64,000 nucleotides of DNA from Saccharothrix sp. S26 (GCF_021390395.1 NZ_JAJUWT010000034.1:23092-87091); one strand, 5' to 3'; numbered from the stretch's first letter, positions 34,357 through 43,245 are shown. Program-made: numbers and translations. Notes: generated by a model from the letters alone, not told the origin.

Positions 34357-34773
34357 CTACGCGGGCGGCCCGTCGAGCAGCTCGGCGAGCAGGGCGCGGA
34401 CGCGGCGGTCGATGTCGTCGCGGATGGGGCGGACGGCGTCGAGGCCCTGCCCGGCCGGGTCGTCGAGCTCCCAGTCGAGGTAGCGCTTCCCGGGGAACAC
34501 CGGGCACGTGTCGCCGCAGCCCATCGTGATGACGACGTCGGAGGTCTCGACGTCGTCGGTGGTCAGCTTGGTCGGCACTTCGGCGGTGATGTCGAGCCCG
34601 AGTTCGGCCAGCGCCTCGGCGGCGGCCGGGTTGACCCGGTCGGCGGGCGCGGAGCCGGCCGAGCGGACCGTGACGCGGCCCAGCGCGTAGTGCCGCAGGA
34701 GCGCGGCGGCCATCTGGGAGCGGCCCGCGTTGTGGACGCAGACGAACAGGACTTCGGGCTTGGTGCGGCTCAA
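34357..34773 (-). CDS. arsC: Arsenate reductase, LMW-phosphatase/thioredoxin-coupled type
   Basis: This 138-residue enzyme reduces arsenate to arsenite. It carries the nucleophile loop VCVHNAGRS (Cys12, Arg18) and the redox pair Cys86 and Cys90 in MGCGDTCP, giving the full triad of the pI258-type family, plus the general acid Asp in YLDWELDDP. The start is TTG at 34773, overlapping the TGA of the aquaporin gene (TTGA), which implies translational coupling. It belongs to the four-gene ars operon. Confidence 0.92.
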   Translation of the reverse strand: MSRTKPEVLFVCVHNAGRSQMAAALLRHYALGRVTVRSAGSAPADRVNPAAAEALAELGLDITAEVPTKLTTDDVETSDVVITMGCGDTCPVFPGKRYLDWELDDPAGQGLDAVRPIRDDIDRRVRALLAELLDGPPA

Positions 34774-35474
34774 CGTGCTCGCCCTTCGGTGACGGGTGCG
34801 GCGGTGGCGACGGGGTCCGGGTGGAGCAGGCGCAGCAGCGGCACGGCCACCGCGACGCCGACGACCTGCGCCAGCACGTAGACCGGCGCGGACGAGGGCG
34901 CGATGCCCGCGAACGAGTCGCTGAACACCCGGCCGGCGGTGATGGCCGGGTTGGCGAAGCTGGTGGAGCTGGTGAAGAAGTACGCCGCGCCGATGTAGGC
35001 GCCCACGGCCGACGGCGCGAGCGCCGACCGGCCCGACCGGACCAGCGAGAAGATCACCAGCAGCAGGCCCGCCGTGGCCACGACCTCGGACAGCGCGTGC
35101 CCGGCCGTGGCCCGTTCGGTGGTGCTGATGCTGACCGGTGCGGCGTCGAACATCACGTTGGCCAGGACCGCGCCGGTGACGCAGCCGAGCACCTGGACCA
35201 CCGCGTAGGCCGGGACGTCACGCCACGCCAGCCCGCCGAACACGGCGTCCGCCAGCGAGACGGCCGGGTTGAGGTGACCGCCGCTGACGGGGCCGAAGAC
35301 CAGGATGAGCGCGTAGAGGCCGACCGCGGTGGCGGCGGCGTTCTCCAGCAGTTGCAGGCCGACGTCGCCGGGGGAGAGGCGTTGGGCGGCGATGCCGGAG
35401 CCGATGACCAGGGCGGCGAGCAGCAGGCTGCCCAGGTACTCGGCCACCAGGCGGTGGCGCAGGGGGCGCGGCAT
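34770..35474 (-). CDS. MIP-family channel (AqpS-like aquaglyceroporin) in ars operon
   Basis: This 234-residue membrane channel has about six helices and both half-helix NPA boxes: HLNPAVSLAD (Asn69) and FANPAITAGR (near 174). Aquaglyceroporins pass uncharged As(OH)3, and in Sinorhizobium meliloti AqpS replaces the arsenite pump in an arsR-aqpS-arsC operon. The same layout here, with no ACR3 or ArsB visible, supports the role. Its start at 35474 is immediately next to the stop of the ArsR-ArsC fusion. Confidence 0.88.
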   Translation of the reverse strand: MPRPLRHRLVAEYLGSLLLAALVIGSGIAAQRLSPGDVGLQLLENAAATAVGLYALILVFGPVSGGHLNPAVSLADAVFGGLAWRDVPAYAVVQVLGCVTGAVLANVMFDAAPVSISTTERATAGHALSEVVATAGLLLVIFSLVRSGRSALAPSAVGAYIGAAYFFTSSTSFANPAITAGRVFSDSFAGIAPSSAPVYVLAQVVGVAVAVPLLRLLHPDPVATAAPVTEGRAR

Positions 35475-36179
35475 TCAGGAGTCCTCGGTGGCGGGGTGCA
35501 CGGCGGGCACGAGGCGGTCGACGCGGTCGGCGAGGTCGCGGTAGGCGGCGTCGAAGGCGTCCGGCGTGCCCGCCGCGGCCGGGTCGGGCACGGACCAGTG
35601 CAGGCGGTCGTCGTGGTCGGCCAGTTCCTCGTGGGCGCTGTCGCACACGGCGACCACCAGGTCGTCGGGGCGCAGCACGTCACGCAGGTGGTGGGTGCGG
35701 GCGCGGGTCAGCGACAGCCCGTGGGCGCGGGCCGTGGCGACGGCCAGGGGGTGCACGCGGTCGGCCGGTCGGGTGCCCGCGCTCGCGGTCGGCACGCGGC
35801 TGCGCCGGTGCCACAGCGCGGCGGCCAGCTGCGAGCGCGCGGAGTTCCGGCTGCACACGAACACGACCCGGGGAGCACGCCTCACGCCGGTGGGCACGAG
35901 ATCGGCGAGCGCGGCCGTGCGCAACCGCAGGTAGGTGCGCCGGCGGTCGCCCTCCGACCGCGACCGCCGCACGATCCCGGCCTGTTCGAGCAGCTTCACG
36001 TGGTGGGCGAGCAGGTTGCCGGGCAATCCCAGCCTGCGGCCGACCTCGCCGGGCGAGGCGTCGCCGAGCAGGAGCAGGTCGACCACGGCGAGCCGCGCGG
36101 GCTCGCCGAGCGCCGCGTGCACCCGCGCGCGGTCGGCCGTCCCGGAAGGCCAGTCAGCAATCATTGACTCAATAATCAC
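35475..36179 (-). CDS. ArsR repressor fused to LMW-phosphatase (ArsC-like) domain
   Basis: This 234-residue two-domain protein heads the ars operon. Residues about 15-100 form an ArsR-type winged helix (ALGEPARLAVVDLLLLGDASPGEVGRRLGLPGNLLAHHVKLLEQAG). Residues about 104-225 are a low-molecular-weight phosphatase domain with FVCSRNSARS (CX5R) and a VPDPAA general-acid loop. The second redox cysteine pair of a classical ArsC is not evident, so the domain may be a sensor or a different reductase. The GTG at 36179 has a near-ideal GGAGGT six bases upstream. The start region is AT-rich with CAAT/ATTG repeats, probably the autoregulatory operator. Confidence 0.85.
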   Translation of the reverse strand: MIIESMIADWPSGTADRARVHAALGEPARLAVVDLLLLGDASPGEVGRRLGLPGNLLAHHVKLLEQAGIVRRSRSEGDRRRTYLRLRTAALADLVPTGVRRAPRVVFVCSRNSARSQLAAALWHRRSRVPTASAGTRPADRVHPLAVATARAHGLSLTRARTHHLRDVLRPDDLVVAVCDSAHEELADHDDRLHWSVPDPAAAGTPDAFDAAYRDLADRVDRLVPAVHPATEDS

Positions 36180-36342
36180 TGAGTGACCTCCGCCGGGTCA
36201 ACCCGGGTCCGGTTGGCGCTTGCCCGCTCGACCTCCCCCGTGCAGGTGGTAAAGGACCGTCCGTGATTGACCGATCGCGGTCTGTCGCTGTTACGTTCCC
36301 GTACCGGTGACTCGGTGTGCACAGCCCGTGCGGAGGTCAGGT

Positions 36343-36537
36343 GTGGACCTGGAGTGGTTGGACCGAGCCGCGCGCGAGGCCAAGGACCGCATCGAGCGGC
36401 TCTACTTGGAGGGGCGTGCCGCGGTGGCGGGACACGGGTCGTCGGACGACGGCCGGTCGGGGATCCTCCCCGGGGTGGACGCGTCGGGGTCCGGGGCGAG
36501 CCGGGGCTCGGCGGACCGGGATCAGGCCACCCGGTGA
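36343..36537 (+). CDS. Small hypothetical protein
   Basis: This 64-residue frame starts at GTG 36343 with GGAGGT five bases upstream. The first 25 residues (DLEWLDRAAREAKDRIERLY) form a strongly amphipathic charged helix; the rest is Gly/Ser/Asp-rich and looks disordered. There is no similarity I can name. The good ribosome site and position just upstream of the TetR gene make expression plausible. Confidence 0.45.
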   Translation: MDLEWLDRAAREAKDRIERLYLEGRAAVAGHGSSDDGRSGILPGVDASGSGASRGSADRDQATR

Positions 36538-36582
36538 CTCGCTGCTGTCGATCATGGTCGTCGGACTGGATACGCTGCGGTC

Positions 36583-37281
36583 GTGGCGGACGGCGGTCGG
36601 AACGCGGGTGTGGACGGCAGGGCTGCCCGGTGGGCCGGTCACCGGGAGAAGCGGCGCGCGGAGATAGTGACCGCTGCCCTGTCGGCGATCGTCGAGCACG
36701 GCCCGTGGGCCTCCACCGAGCAGATCGCGGACCGGGCCGGCGTGTCGCGGCCGCAGCTCTACCGGCACTTCTCCGACGCCGATGACCTGTACAACGCGGT
36801 GGCGCACCAGGTCGCGGAGCTGTTCGCCGCGGAGATCGTGCCGGTGCTGAGCCGACCGAGCGGCAGCCCGCGCGAGATCATCAGCGGGGTCGTGGGCACC
36901 TTCGTGGCCTGGATGGCCGACAACGCCTCGCTGTACGACTACATGGTCGTCCGCGCCGCGGGGTCGGCCCCCGGCCGGCGCGGGCAGGCGGCCGACATGC
37001 GGTTGCAGGTAGCGGAGCGGCTGTGCGCGCTGTTCACCGCGTACCTGGACCTGCTCGGGGCCGACTCGCGGCACGCGGACACCTTGGCCTTCGGGGTGGC
37101 GGGCATGGTCGAGTCGGCGACGGTGCGGTGGCTGACCGTGCCCGGCGCGCTGGACCAGGAACAGCTCGTGCGGCGGTTGACGTCCGCGGTGTGGGCGCTG
37201 TTCGACGACGTGCTGCGGGAGGCCGGTGTCGAGCTGGACCCGGATGTGCCGCTGCCCGAGCTGCCCGACGACCCTGAGTAG
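36583..37281 (+). CDS. TetR-family transcriptional regulator
   Basis: This 232-residue TetR protein has an N-terminal HTH at about 25-70 (IVTAALSAIVEHGPWASTEQIADRAGVSRPQLYRHFSDADDLY), then a helical ligand-binding domain with a TetR_C-type region. GTG 36583 is preceded by TACGCT at the distance expected for a leaderless transcript, and no Shine-Dalgarno is seen. Its target and ligand are unknown; no divergent gene is present except the small upstream frame on the same strand. Confidence 0.88.
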   Translation: MADGGRNAGVDGRAARWAGHREKRRAEIVTAALSAIVEHGPWASTEQIADRAGVSRPQLYRHFSDADDLYNAVAHQVAELFAAEIVPVLSRPSGSPREIISGVVGTFVAWMADNASLYDYMVVRAAGSAPGRRGQAADMRLQVAERLCALFTAYLDLLGADSRHADTLAFGVAGMVESATVRWLTVPGALDQEQLVRRLTSAVWALFDDVLREAGVELDPDVPLPELPDDPE

Positions 37282-37444
37282 AGCCGTCACTCCTTCGTGC
37301 ACGGTGTGCGACCTGTGGCTGCACTGAGTAGCCGACCCGCGAGATGACTGGTACGTTGCTGTACCTGTTACATCAATGTCCGTGCAGTTGTCGCGGCCCG
37401 TCCGCCGACGTCAGCGCCGGAGTCGCGGTGGCAGGAGGAGTGCC

Positions 37445-38137
37445 GTGATCGACTTGGCCGAGTCCTCGGTCGACGCCCGCCGGACCCTCCGGCCGGACGC
37501 CCCGGGCGTCGCGGCCGTCGTGGCCACGCCGCTGGTGCGCGAAGGGCTCAGGACGGTGATCCGCCAAGCCGGCCTGCGCTGGCTGGGCGCGGTCGCCACG
37601 CCGGGTGAAGCCCTCGGCGGACTGCGGCGCGTGCGCCCGGACGTCGTGCTCGTCGACAGCGCCGTGGACCCGCGGGGTGCGCTGATCGCCGAACTGGTGG
37701 GGCCCGGGCGCGTGCCGACGGTGCTGTCGCTGCTCAACGGCGACCGCCTCGCACCTGACCTGGTCCGCGTCGGCCGGGCCGCCGGCGCGCGCGGTGTCGT
37801 GCCCTTGGGCGCGCACCCCGCCGACCTGGTGGCCGTGATCCTGCGGGCGCACCGGGGCAGGCGTCCCGTTCCCGCGTCCCGTGCGCCTGCCGTCACCGTC
37901 GCGGTGTCGTCCGCGGACGGCCACGAGGCCGAGCGGTTGTCGCCGCGGCAGCGGGAAGTGCTGGAACTGCTGGCGGCGGGCCTGACGTCGGCGGCCATCG
38001 CGGAGCGGCTCGTGGTGTCGGTCGAGACCGTGCGCACGCACGTGAAAGCCCTGCTGCGCCGACTCGGGGCCAAGGACCGCACGCACGCGATCTCCCTCGC
38101 CTACCAGAGGGGTCTGCTGTCGTCGCGAGCGGTCTGA
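37445..38137 (+). CDS. LuxR/NarL-type regulator with atypical receiver domain
   Basis: This 230-residue regulator starts at GTG 37445 behind a strong GGAGGAG site. Residues about 20-130 have a receiver-like fold. The phosphorylation-site Asp is retained (VVLVDSAVD), but the acidic pair at the start is replaced (AAVVATPLVREGL), suggesting phosphorylation-independent control. The C-terminus carries the LuxR HTH (LSPRQREVLELLAAGLTSAAIAERLVVSVETVRTHVKALLRRLG). No histidine kinase is adjacent. Targets are unknown; the small zinc-binding and EF-hand genes follow. Confidence 0.85.
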   Translation: MIDLAESSVDARRTLRPDAPGVAAVVATPLVREGLRTVIRQAGLRWLGAVATPGEALGGLRRVRPDVVLVDSAVDPRGALIAELVGPGRVPTVLSLLNGDRLAPDLVRVGRAAGARGVVPLGAHPADLVAVILRAHRGRRPVPASRAPAVTVAVSSADGHEAERLSPRQREVLELLAAGLTSAAIAERLVVSVETVRTHVKALLRRLGAKDRTHAISLAYQRGLLSSRAV

Positions 38138-38194
38138 CCTCGATGGACAGTCCTCTGTGGACCGGTGTGCACCGCGCTCTTCCCGGGAGCCGTG

Positions 38195-38353
38195 ATGAAC
38201 GACCTCAAGCCGTGGCAACGACCACTGCCGGACGAGGAACGCGTGCAGTTCTTGAACCGCTTGACGCACTCGTGCTACCGCTGCGGCCACCAGGAGCACG
38301 ACCTCGGCGCGTTGGCCGAGCACGAGGACCGGTGCGCCGGCGGTGAGACGTGA
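38195..38353 (+). CDS. Small zinc-ribbon-like protein
   Basis: This 52-residue protein starts at ATG 38195 behind GGGAG. It contains HSCYRCGHQEHDLGALAEH followed by EDRC, giving a CxxC...H...C arrangement compatible with one zinc site. No named family is recognised. It lies between the LuxR-type regulator and the EF-hand gene on the same strand and could be a small DNA- or protein-binding factor. Confidence 0.5.
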   Translation: MNDLKPWQRPLPDEERVQFLNRLTHSCYRCGHQEHDLGALAEHEDRCAGGET

Positions 38354-38481
38354 CGGGCGGACGCCGAGGTCACCACTCGATCGTGTAGCCCGCCAACCCG
38401 TTCGGGCGTTGCCCGGCCGCTCCCGACGGCACCATCCTGTGTGTCGTCCCCATCAACCGCTCACCTCTGCGCGGAGGGCTC

Positions 38482-39042
38482 GTGCCGGTCAACGACCTGC
38501 TCACGGCGAAGATCAACCACGGCTTCACCCACCTGGACGTCGACGGGGACGGGCTGCTCACCGAGCAGGACCACGTCCTGATGGGTCGCCGGGCCGCCGA
38601 AGCGCTCGGGCACGCCCCCGACTCGCCGCAGGAGCAACGCATCGTCGACGCCTACCTGCGGATCTGGCACGACCTGCACCGGCCGCACATCCCCGGCGGC
38701 GGCACGGCGATCTCCCGCGCGCAGTTCGTGGAGTCCACCGGCTCGCTGGCCGACGACCCGGACGCGGCCCGGGCCAGCGTGGGCGCGTTGGCCGAGGCGT
38801 TCCTGGCCATCGCCGACACCGACGCCGACGGCCGGGTGAGCCCGGCGGAGTACCTGGTGTTCCAGCGCGGGCACTTCCCCGGCCTGACCGAGGCCGAGGC
38901 CGCCGAGGCGTTCGAGCACCTCGACACCGACGGCGACGGCCACCTGACCGCCGAGGAGTTCACGAGCGCCTGCGTGCAGTTCTGGTCCAGCACCGACCCG
39001 GAGGCGCCGGGCAACTGGTGGATGGGTCGCCCCGTGGCGTGA
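38482..39042 (+). CDS. EF-hand calcium-binding protein (calerythrin-like)
   Basis: This 186-residue soluble protein has at least three canonical EF-hand loops: DVDGDGLLTEQD (about 19-30), DTDADGRVSPAE (about 113-124) and DTDGDGHLTAEE (about 147-158). A degenerate second site lies between the first two. The spacing matches calerythrin and related actinomycete calcium proteins of four EF-hands. GTG 38482 has GGAGGG upstream. A role as calcium buffer or sensor is inferred from the family. Confidence 0.9.
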   Translation: MPVNDLLTAKINHGFTHLDVDGDGLLTEQDHVLMGRRAAEALGHAPDSPQEQRIVDAYLRIWHDLHRPHIPGGGTAISRAQFVESTGSLADDPDAARASVGALAEAFLAIADTDADGRVSPAEYLVFQRGHFPGLTEAEAAEAFEHLDTDGDGHLTAEEFTSACVQFWSSTDPEAPGNWWMGRPVA

Positions 39043-39240
39043 CCGAGGTCCGTCCTTTGGGGACGGTCGGATGCCGGTGAAGCGAGGCGCGGCACCCGCA
39101 GCGCACCGAAGCGCGCGGGTGCCGCTGCGCGAGCAACCGCGGGTCTCGACGTCGGACCGAAGGCGAGCGCGGCTGATCCGGACGCGTATTGGGACGGCGT
39201 GGTTGACAAGACCTGGTGGTCGTCGGCCGTCGTCCAGTGT

Positions 39241-39254
39241 TGTGCACGTTCACA
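39241..39254. promoter_or_regulatory. LacI-type operator, copy 1, upstream of GH43-GH53
   Basis: TGTGCACGTTCACA, a near-palindrome with central CG, occurs identically twice in this 347-base gene-free gap. This copy lies 149 bases before the GH43 start. Identical paired sites upstream of secreted glycosidase genes are typical of LacI-family control by oligosaccharide inducers. Confidence 0.6.
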
Positions 39255-39327
39255 GCGAACCTCCGAAGAACCTCTTGAAATGATCTAGCCCATCGGTTTT
39301 GATCTGGAAGGACCGCACACGAAACGG

Positions 39328-39341
39328 TGTGCACGTTCACA
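39328..39341. promoter_or_regulatory. LacI-type operator, copy 2
   Basis: This is the second exact copy of TGTGCACGTTCACA, 87 bases downstream of the first and 49 bases before the GH43 start. The 87-base separation is the same as between the two sites at 5084 and 5171, perhaps favouring looping. An AT-richer stretch between the copies (39270-39300) probably holds the promoter. Confidence 0.6.
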
Positions 39342-39389
39342 GTCGCCGCCGAGTCTTCTGCTCGCCTCGATCAAAGGAGATCGACAACG

Positions 39390-41231
39390 GTGTCGACTTC
39401 ATCGCCTTCCCGGAACAGGCGCGATACGCGCTCCCGGTCGGACCCGCTGCGCGCCTTGGCCGTGACCGGGCTGCTCCTCGCGTCGGCCCTGGCGCCGCAC
39501 TCGGCGCACGTCGCCGCCGCCCACCCCGCGGACACCGTGAACGCCCCGGTGACGGTGCGCGGCCTCAAGACGCTGGTCGACGACTACCGGACCCGCGTCC
39601 CGGCCAGGTACACCGCACAGTCCTGGAAGCCCTTCGCCCGGGCGCTCACCACCGCCGACCAGGTCGCACGCGACGCCGGGGCGAGCGCCGCGGACGTCGC
39701 GGCGGCCAAGACGGCCCTGGTCACCGCCGCCGGTGAGCTCACGGCCGCGGACGAGGGCACGTTCCAGACCATCACCAACGACACCTTCTGGACCGACACC
39801 AGCGGCAACCCGATCCACTCGCAGGGCGGCGGTGTCTTCAAGTTCGGCGACACCTACTACTGGTACGGCGTGCACTACCGCGGTGCCGAGAGCTACCGGG
39901 CCGACCCCACCCGCAAGTACGACAACGAGGTCAGCTTCGTCTCGATCCCGGTGTACTCGTCCCGCGACCTGGTGAACTGGAAGTTCGAGAACCGGGTCGC
40001 CACGCGCGCCACCGGCCTGCCCGGCGGCGGCAACCTGGGCCAGGCCGGTTGGGTCGGCCGCCTCGGCGTCTCCTACAACGAGCGCACCGGCAAGTACGTG
40101 CTGCTCGTGCAGGCGTACCTGCCCGCGCAGGGCGGGGACGGCGTGCTGTTCCTGCAGGGCGACTCGCCCACCGACACCTTCGACTACGGGTACTTCCAGA
40201 CCCGGATCGCCAACTCGCCGACGACCGGCACCGGCGACCAGACGATCTTCACCGACGACGACGGCAAGGACTACCTGATCTTCTCCAACCGGTCGGGTCG
40301 CGCCCGTGCCTTCGTCGGCAAGCTGCGCGAGTCCGACTCGCTGCGGGTGGAACCGGCGGTGCAGATCGGCTACAACGCGGCCGGTCGCGAGGGCAACGCC
40401 ATGTTCAAGCTCGACGGCAGGTACTACCACGCGGCGTCGGACCTGCACGGCTGGAACGCCTCCGTCACGCACGTGCTGGAGTCGACCGGCAGCGGGATCC
40501 AGGGGACGTACTCCGGCGAGTACACGTTGGCGGGCACGGAACTGGACTACGGCCACGTGACCCAGACCGGGTTCTTCGTCACGGTCAAGGGCACCAAGCA
40601 GAGCACGGTGATCTTCGCGGGCGACCGCTGGGCCGACTTCGCCTGGAACGGCATCGGGTACAACCAGTGGATGCCGGTGACCAGGACCGGCGCGCGGCCG
40701 CGGTTCCACTCCGTGAGCCAGTGGCAGTTCAACGCCACGACCGGGGAGTGGCGGGTCGGGCCGCGGAACAACTACGTCCTCAACCCCGACATCCAGGCCG
40801 ACCGCGTCATCGTCTCGTCGGTGACGGGGTGGGCGAACTTCCGGGAGTCGGGCCCGAGCTCCCTCGTGACCAACGTCGACGGCGGCGCGAACGGCAGCCG
40901 CTTCGGCCTCCGGGTCGGGGCCACCCAACCGTTCGCGGGTGGTGTGCGGCAGCGGGTCGAGGTGCCCGCCGGGGTCTACGACCTGTCGACGTTCGCCAAG
41001 ACCTCCGGGTCGCTCGGCGCCGCGCAGGTGACGGTCACCGACGCCGCGGGCGGGTCGCGCACGCTCGACCTCCCGGCCTCCGGCGGCTGGACCCGTCGTG
41101 GGCTGGCGGGGATCCCGTTGTCTGCGGGCACGGCCACCGTCACCGTCCGGGCCGCCGGGAGCAACGGCTACCTCTTCGTCGACGCGCTCAGCCTCGTCAA
41201 GACGTCCACCGACACCCCGCCCGGCGCGTGA
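39390..41231 (+). CDS. Secreted GH43 glycosidase (galactanase/arabinanase-like) with FIVAR and C-terminal beta-sandwich domain
   Basis: This 613-residue exoenzyme has a long signal peptide (about 1-45; core LRALAVTGLLLASALA). It is followed by a FIVAR-type three-helix module (about 55-120; LKTLVDDYRTRVPARYTAQSWKPF is broken by linker residues), then a GH43-type five-blade propeller (about 125-450; ITNDTFWTDTSGNPIHSQGGGVFKFGDTYYWYG resembles the exo-beta-1,3-galactanase branch, GH43_24). The C-terminal carbohydrate-binding-like domain spans about 460-605. GTG 39390 has AAAGGAG 9 bases upstream. GH53 galactanase follows 64 bases later, so galactan or arabinogalactan side-chain processing is likely. 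Twin LacI operators lie upstream. Confidence 0.82.
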   Translation: MSTSSPSRNRRDTRSRSDPLRALAVTGLLLASALAPHSAHVAAAHPADTVNAPVTVRGLKTLVDDYRTRVPARYTAQSWKPFARALTTADQVARDAGASAADVAAAKTALVTAAGELTAADEGTFQTITNDTFWTDTSGNPIHSQGGGVFKFGDTYYWYGVHYRGAESYRADPTRKYDNEVSFVSIPVYSSRDLVNWKFENRVATRATGLPGGGNLGQAGWVGRLGVSYNERTGKYVLLVQAYLPAQGGDGVLFLQGDSPTDTFDYGYFQTRIANSPTTGTGDQTIFTDDDGKDYLIFSNRSGRARAFVGKLRESDSLRVEPAVQIGYNAAGREGNAMFKLDGRYYHAASDLHGWNASVTHVLESTGSGIQGTYSGEYTLAGTELDYGHVTQTGFFVTVKGTKQSTVIFAGDRWADFAWNGIGYNQWMPVTRTGARPRFHSVSQWQFNATTGEWRVGPRNNYVLNPDIQADRVIVSSVTGWANFRESGPSSLVTNVDGGANGSRFGLRVGATQPFAGGVRQRVEVPAGVYDLSTFAKTSGSLGAAQVTVTDAAGGSRTLDLPASGGWTRRGLAGIPLSAGTATVTVRAAGSNGYLFVDALSLVKTSTDTPPGA

Positions 41232-41295
41232 CGTCGCCGCCGCGACCCGCTGGTCGGACACCGAACCGCGTCCTCGAAACACCGTCAGGAGAACC

Positions 41296-43227
41296 ATGAG
41301 GAAAAGACGGGGGATCCGCGTCACCGCGGGTCTGACCACGTTGGCCACCGTGATGTCCGCGGGCATGCTCGCGGTCCCCGCGCCGGCCGGGGCCACCTAC
41401 GGCACCGCGGACATCAAACCGATCGAGAGCGACATCGCGGCCAAGCCGTGGGCCTCGGCGACGGCGAGCAGCAACGCGTCGACCGCCGGGCTGGCCATCG
41501 ACGGCGACCCGGCGACGGCGTGGCGGCCCGACCGCGACGGCGCGCGCCAGTGGCTCACCGTCGACCTCGGTGGCGCCTACGACAACCTGCGCAAGGTCAA
41601 GGTGCTCTTCCCCGACCCCGGCGTGGTGTACCGGTACGTCGTCGAGGCGTCCTCCGACGGCCGCCGGTGGCAGGCGATCGCCGACCGGTCCCACAACCGC
41701 ACGGCGTCACGCGGTGAGGTGCACTTGTTCACCCGTCCGGGGACGCGGTTCGTCCGGCTGACGGTCACCGGCGTGCCCGGTCGCGCCCGGCCCGGTGTCA
41801 GCGAGGTGCAGGTGTTCAACTACCTGCGCGACGACCTCGTCCTGGGCGCTGACCTGTCCTGGGTGGACGACCACCAGGGCCGGGAGTACTGGGTCGACCC
41901 GCTGGCCGCGAACCGGGGAGCCGGGCCGCACCTGCTCGACGTGGTCGAGGACCGCGGCATGGAGTACTCGCGGCTGCGGATCTTCAACGAGCCGCGCGAC
42001 GAGAGCACCGGGCAGCCCACGCCGGTGCCGAGGCAAGGTCCGGAGCGCTCGTTGACCTCGGCGCGGTGGATCGAGCAGCGCGGCATGGGGTTGGGCATCG
42101 ACTTCCACTACGCGGACTCGTGGGCGGACCCGAGCAAGCAGCCGAAGCCCCGGGCCTGGGCGGGGTTGGAGTTCGACGACCTGACGCGAACGGTGTACGA
42201 CTTCACTTCCGACTACCTGCGCCGGTTGGTCGCGCAGGGCACCACGCCGGACAAGGTCGCGGTCGGCAACGAGATCATCAACGGGTTCATGTACGGCAGC
42301 GAAGCGGCCCTCATCGGCACGACGAACCCGCCGTACTTCGCCAACCAGGCCGACGTCTACCAGGCCAAGCCCGGCGGCGGCCTGCTGTGGCGCTACTGGA
42401 AGTCGACCGACCCGGTCGAGCGGCAGCTCTACGACCAGGCGTGGGACCGGTTCACCACGCTGGCCGCGGCCGGGATCAAGGCCGTCCGCGACGCCTCGCC
42501 GACGTCGAAGGTCGAGGTCCACGTGATCGTGGGCACCGACCGGCTCGCCAAGACCATGGAGTTCTGGCAGCAGTACCTCACCAGGGTCAAGGCCAAGGGC
42601 CAGAACCCCGACGTGCTGGCCATCTCCTACTACCCGGAGTGGCACGGCACGCCCGAGGCGCTCGACGTCAACCTGCACACCATGGCCACCACCTACCCCG
42701 ACTACGAGATCGAGGTGGCCGAGACCGCGTACCCCGCGTCGGGCGGCGACGGTTCGCCGATGCCGAACTCGCCCTTCCCGCGCACGGTCCAAGGTCAGGC
42801 CGACGCGATCCAACGGGTCTTCCAGGCCGCCAACGACGTGGTGGACAACCAGGGCAAGGGCGTGCTGGTGTGGGAACCCGCCGGCTTCCAGTCGATGTTC
42901 CGCGCCGTGCCCGGCCTGGCGAACACGTGGGAGCCGCACGCTTCCATCAACGTCTTCAACGCCAGCCGTGCCGAACACGTCATCGAGGACACCGTCCACC
43001 TCGCCACCACCGCGGGCTCCACCCCGCAGCTGCCCAGGACCGTCCGCGTGCTGACCACCGCCGACGCCAAGGTCGAGGTGGTGCCGGTCCGCTGGCAGCC
43101 GGTGCCGCGCGGGGCGACCGGCGCACCCGGTGAGGTGACCGTGACCGGCACGACCGGCTTCGGTCCCGTCACGGCGGTCATCGACGTCCTGCCCGGACGC
43201 GGTGGCCACGGATCGGCTCCCTCGTAA
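41296..43227 (+). CDS. Secreted GH53 endo-beta-1,4-galactanase with N-terminal CBM32 (F5/8) domain
   Basis: This 643-residue galactanase cuts beta-1,4-galactan. A signal peptide (about 1-34) is followed by a coagulation-factor-5/8-type CBM32 (about 50-175; AIDGDPATAWRP, WLTVDLGG). The GH53 barrel (about 180-540) has the acid/base Glu in VAVGNEIINGF and nucleophile Glu in EVAETAYPAS; LRIFNEPRDESTG and GIDFHYADSWADPSKQPKP are diagnostic. A C-terminal Ig-like domain ends the protein. AGGAG precedes the ATG. With the upstream GH43 it makes a two-gene galactan utilisation operon, ended by a strong hairpin. Confidence 0.92.
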   Translation: MRKRRGIRVTAGLTTLATVMSAGMLAVPAPAGATYGTADIKPIESDIAAKPWASATASSNASTAGLAIDGDPATAWRPDRDGARQWLTVDLGGAYDNLRKVKVLFPDPGVVYRYVVEASSDGRRWQAIADRSHNRTASRGEVHLFTRPGTRFVRLTVTGVPGRARPGVSEVQVFNYLRDDLVLGADLSWVDDHQGREYWVDPLAANRGAGPHLLDVVEDRGMEYSRLRIFNEPRDESTGQPTPVPRQGPERSLTSARWIEQRGMGLGIDFHYADSWADPSKQPKPRAWAGLEFDDLTRTVYDFTSDYLRRLVAQGTTPDKVAVGNEIINGFMYGSEAALIGTTNPPYFANQADVYQAKPGGGLLWRYWKSTDPVERQLYDQAWDRFTTLAAAGIKAVRDASPTSKVEVHVIVGTDRLAKTMEFWQQYLTRVKAKGQNPDVLAISYYPEWHGTPEALDVNLHTMATTYPDYEIEVAETAYPASGGDGSPMPNSPFPRTVQGQADAIQRVFQAANDVVDNQGKGVLVWEPAGFQSMFRAVPGLANTWEPHASINVFNASRAEHVIEDTVHLATTAGSTPQLPRTVRVLTTADAKVEVVPVRWQPVPRGATGAPGEVTVTGTTGFGPVTAVIDVLPGRGGHGSAPS

Positions 43228-43245
43228 CCGATCCGCCTCGCGAGC

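Noticed and set aside
35475..36179. Second classical arsenate reductase in the ArsR fusion
   Set aside because: Only the CX5R loop is clear; the C-terminal redox cysteine pair of ArsC is not evident, so reductase function is not asserted.
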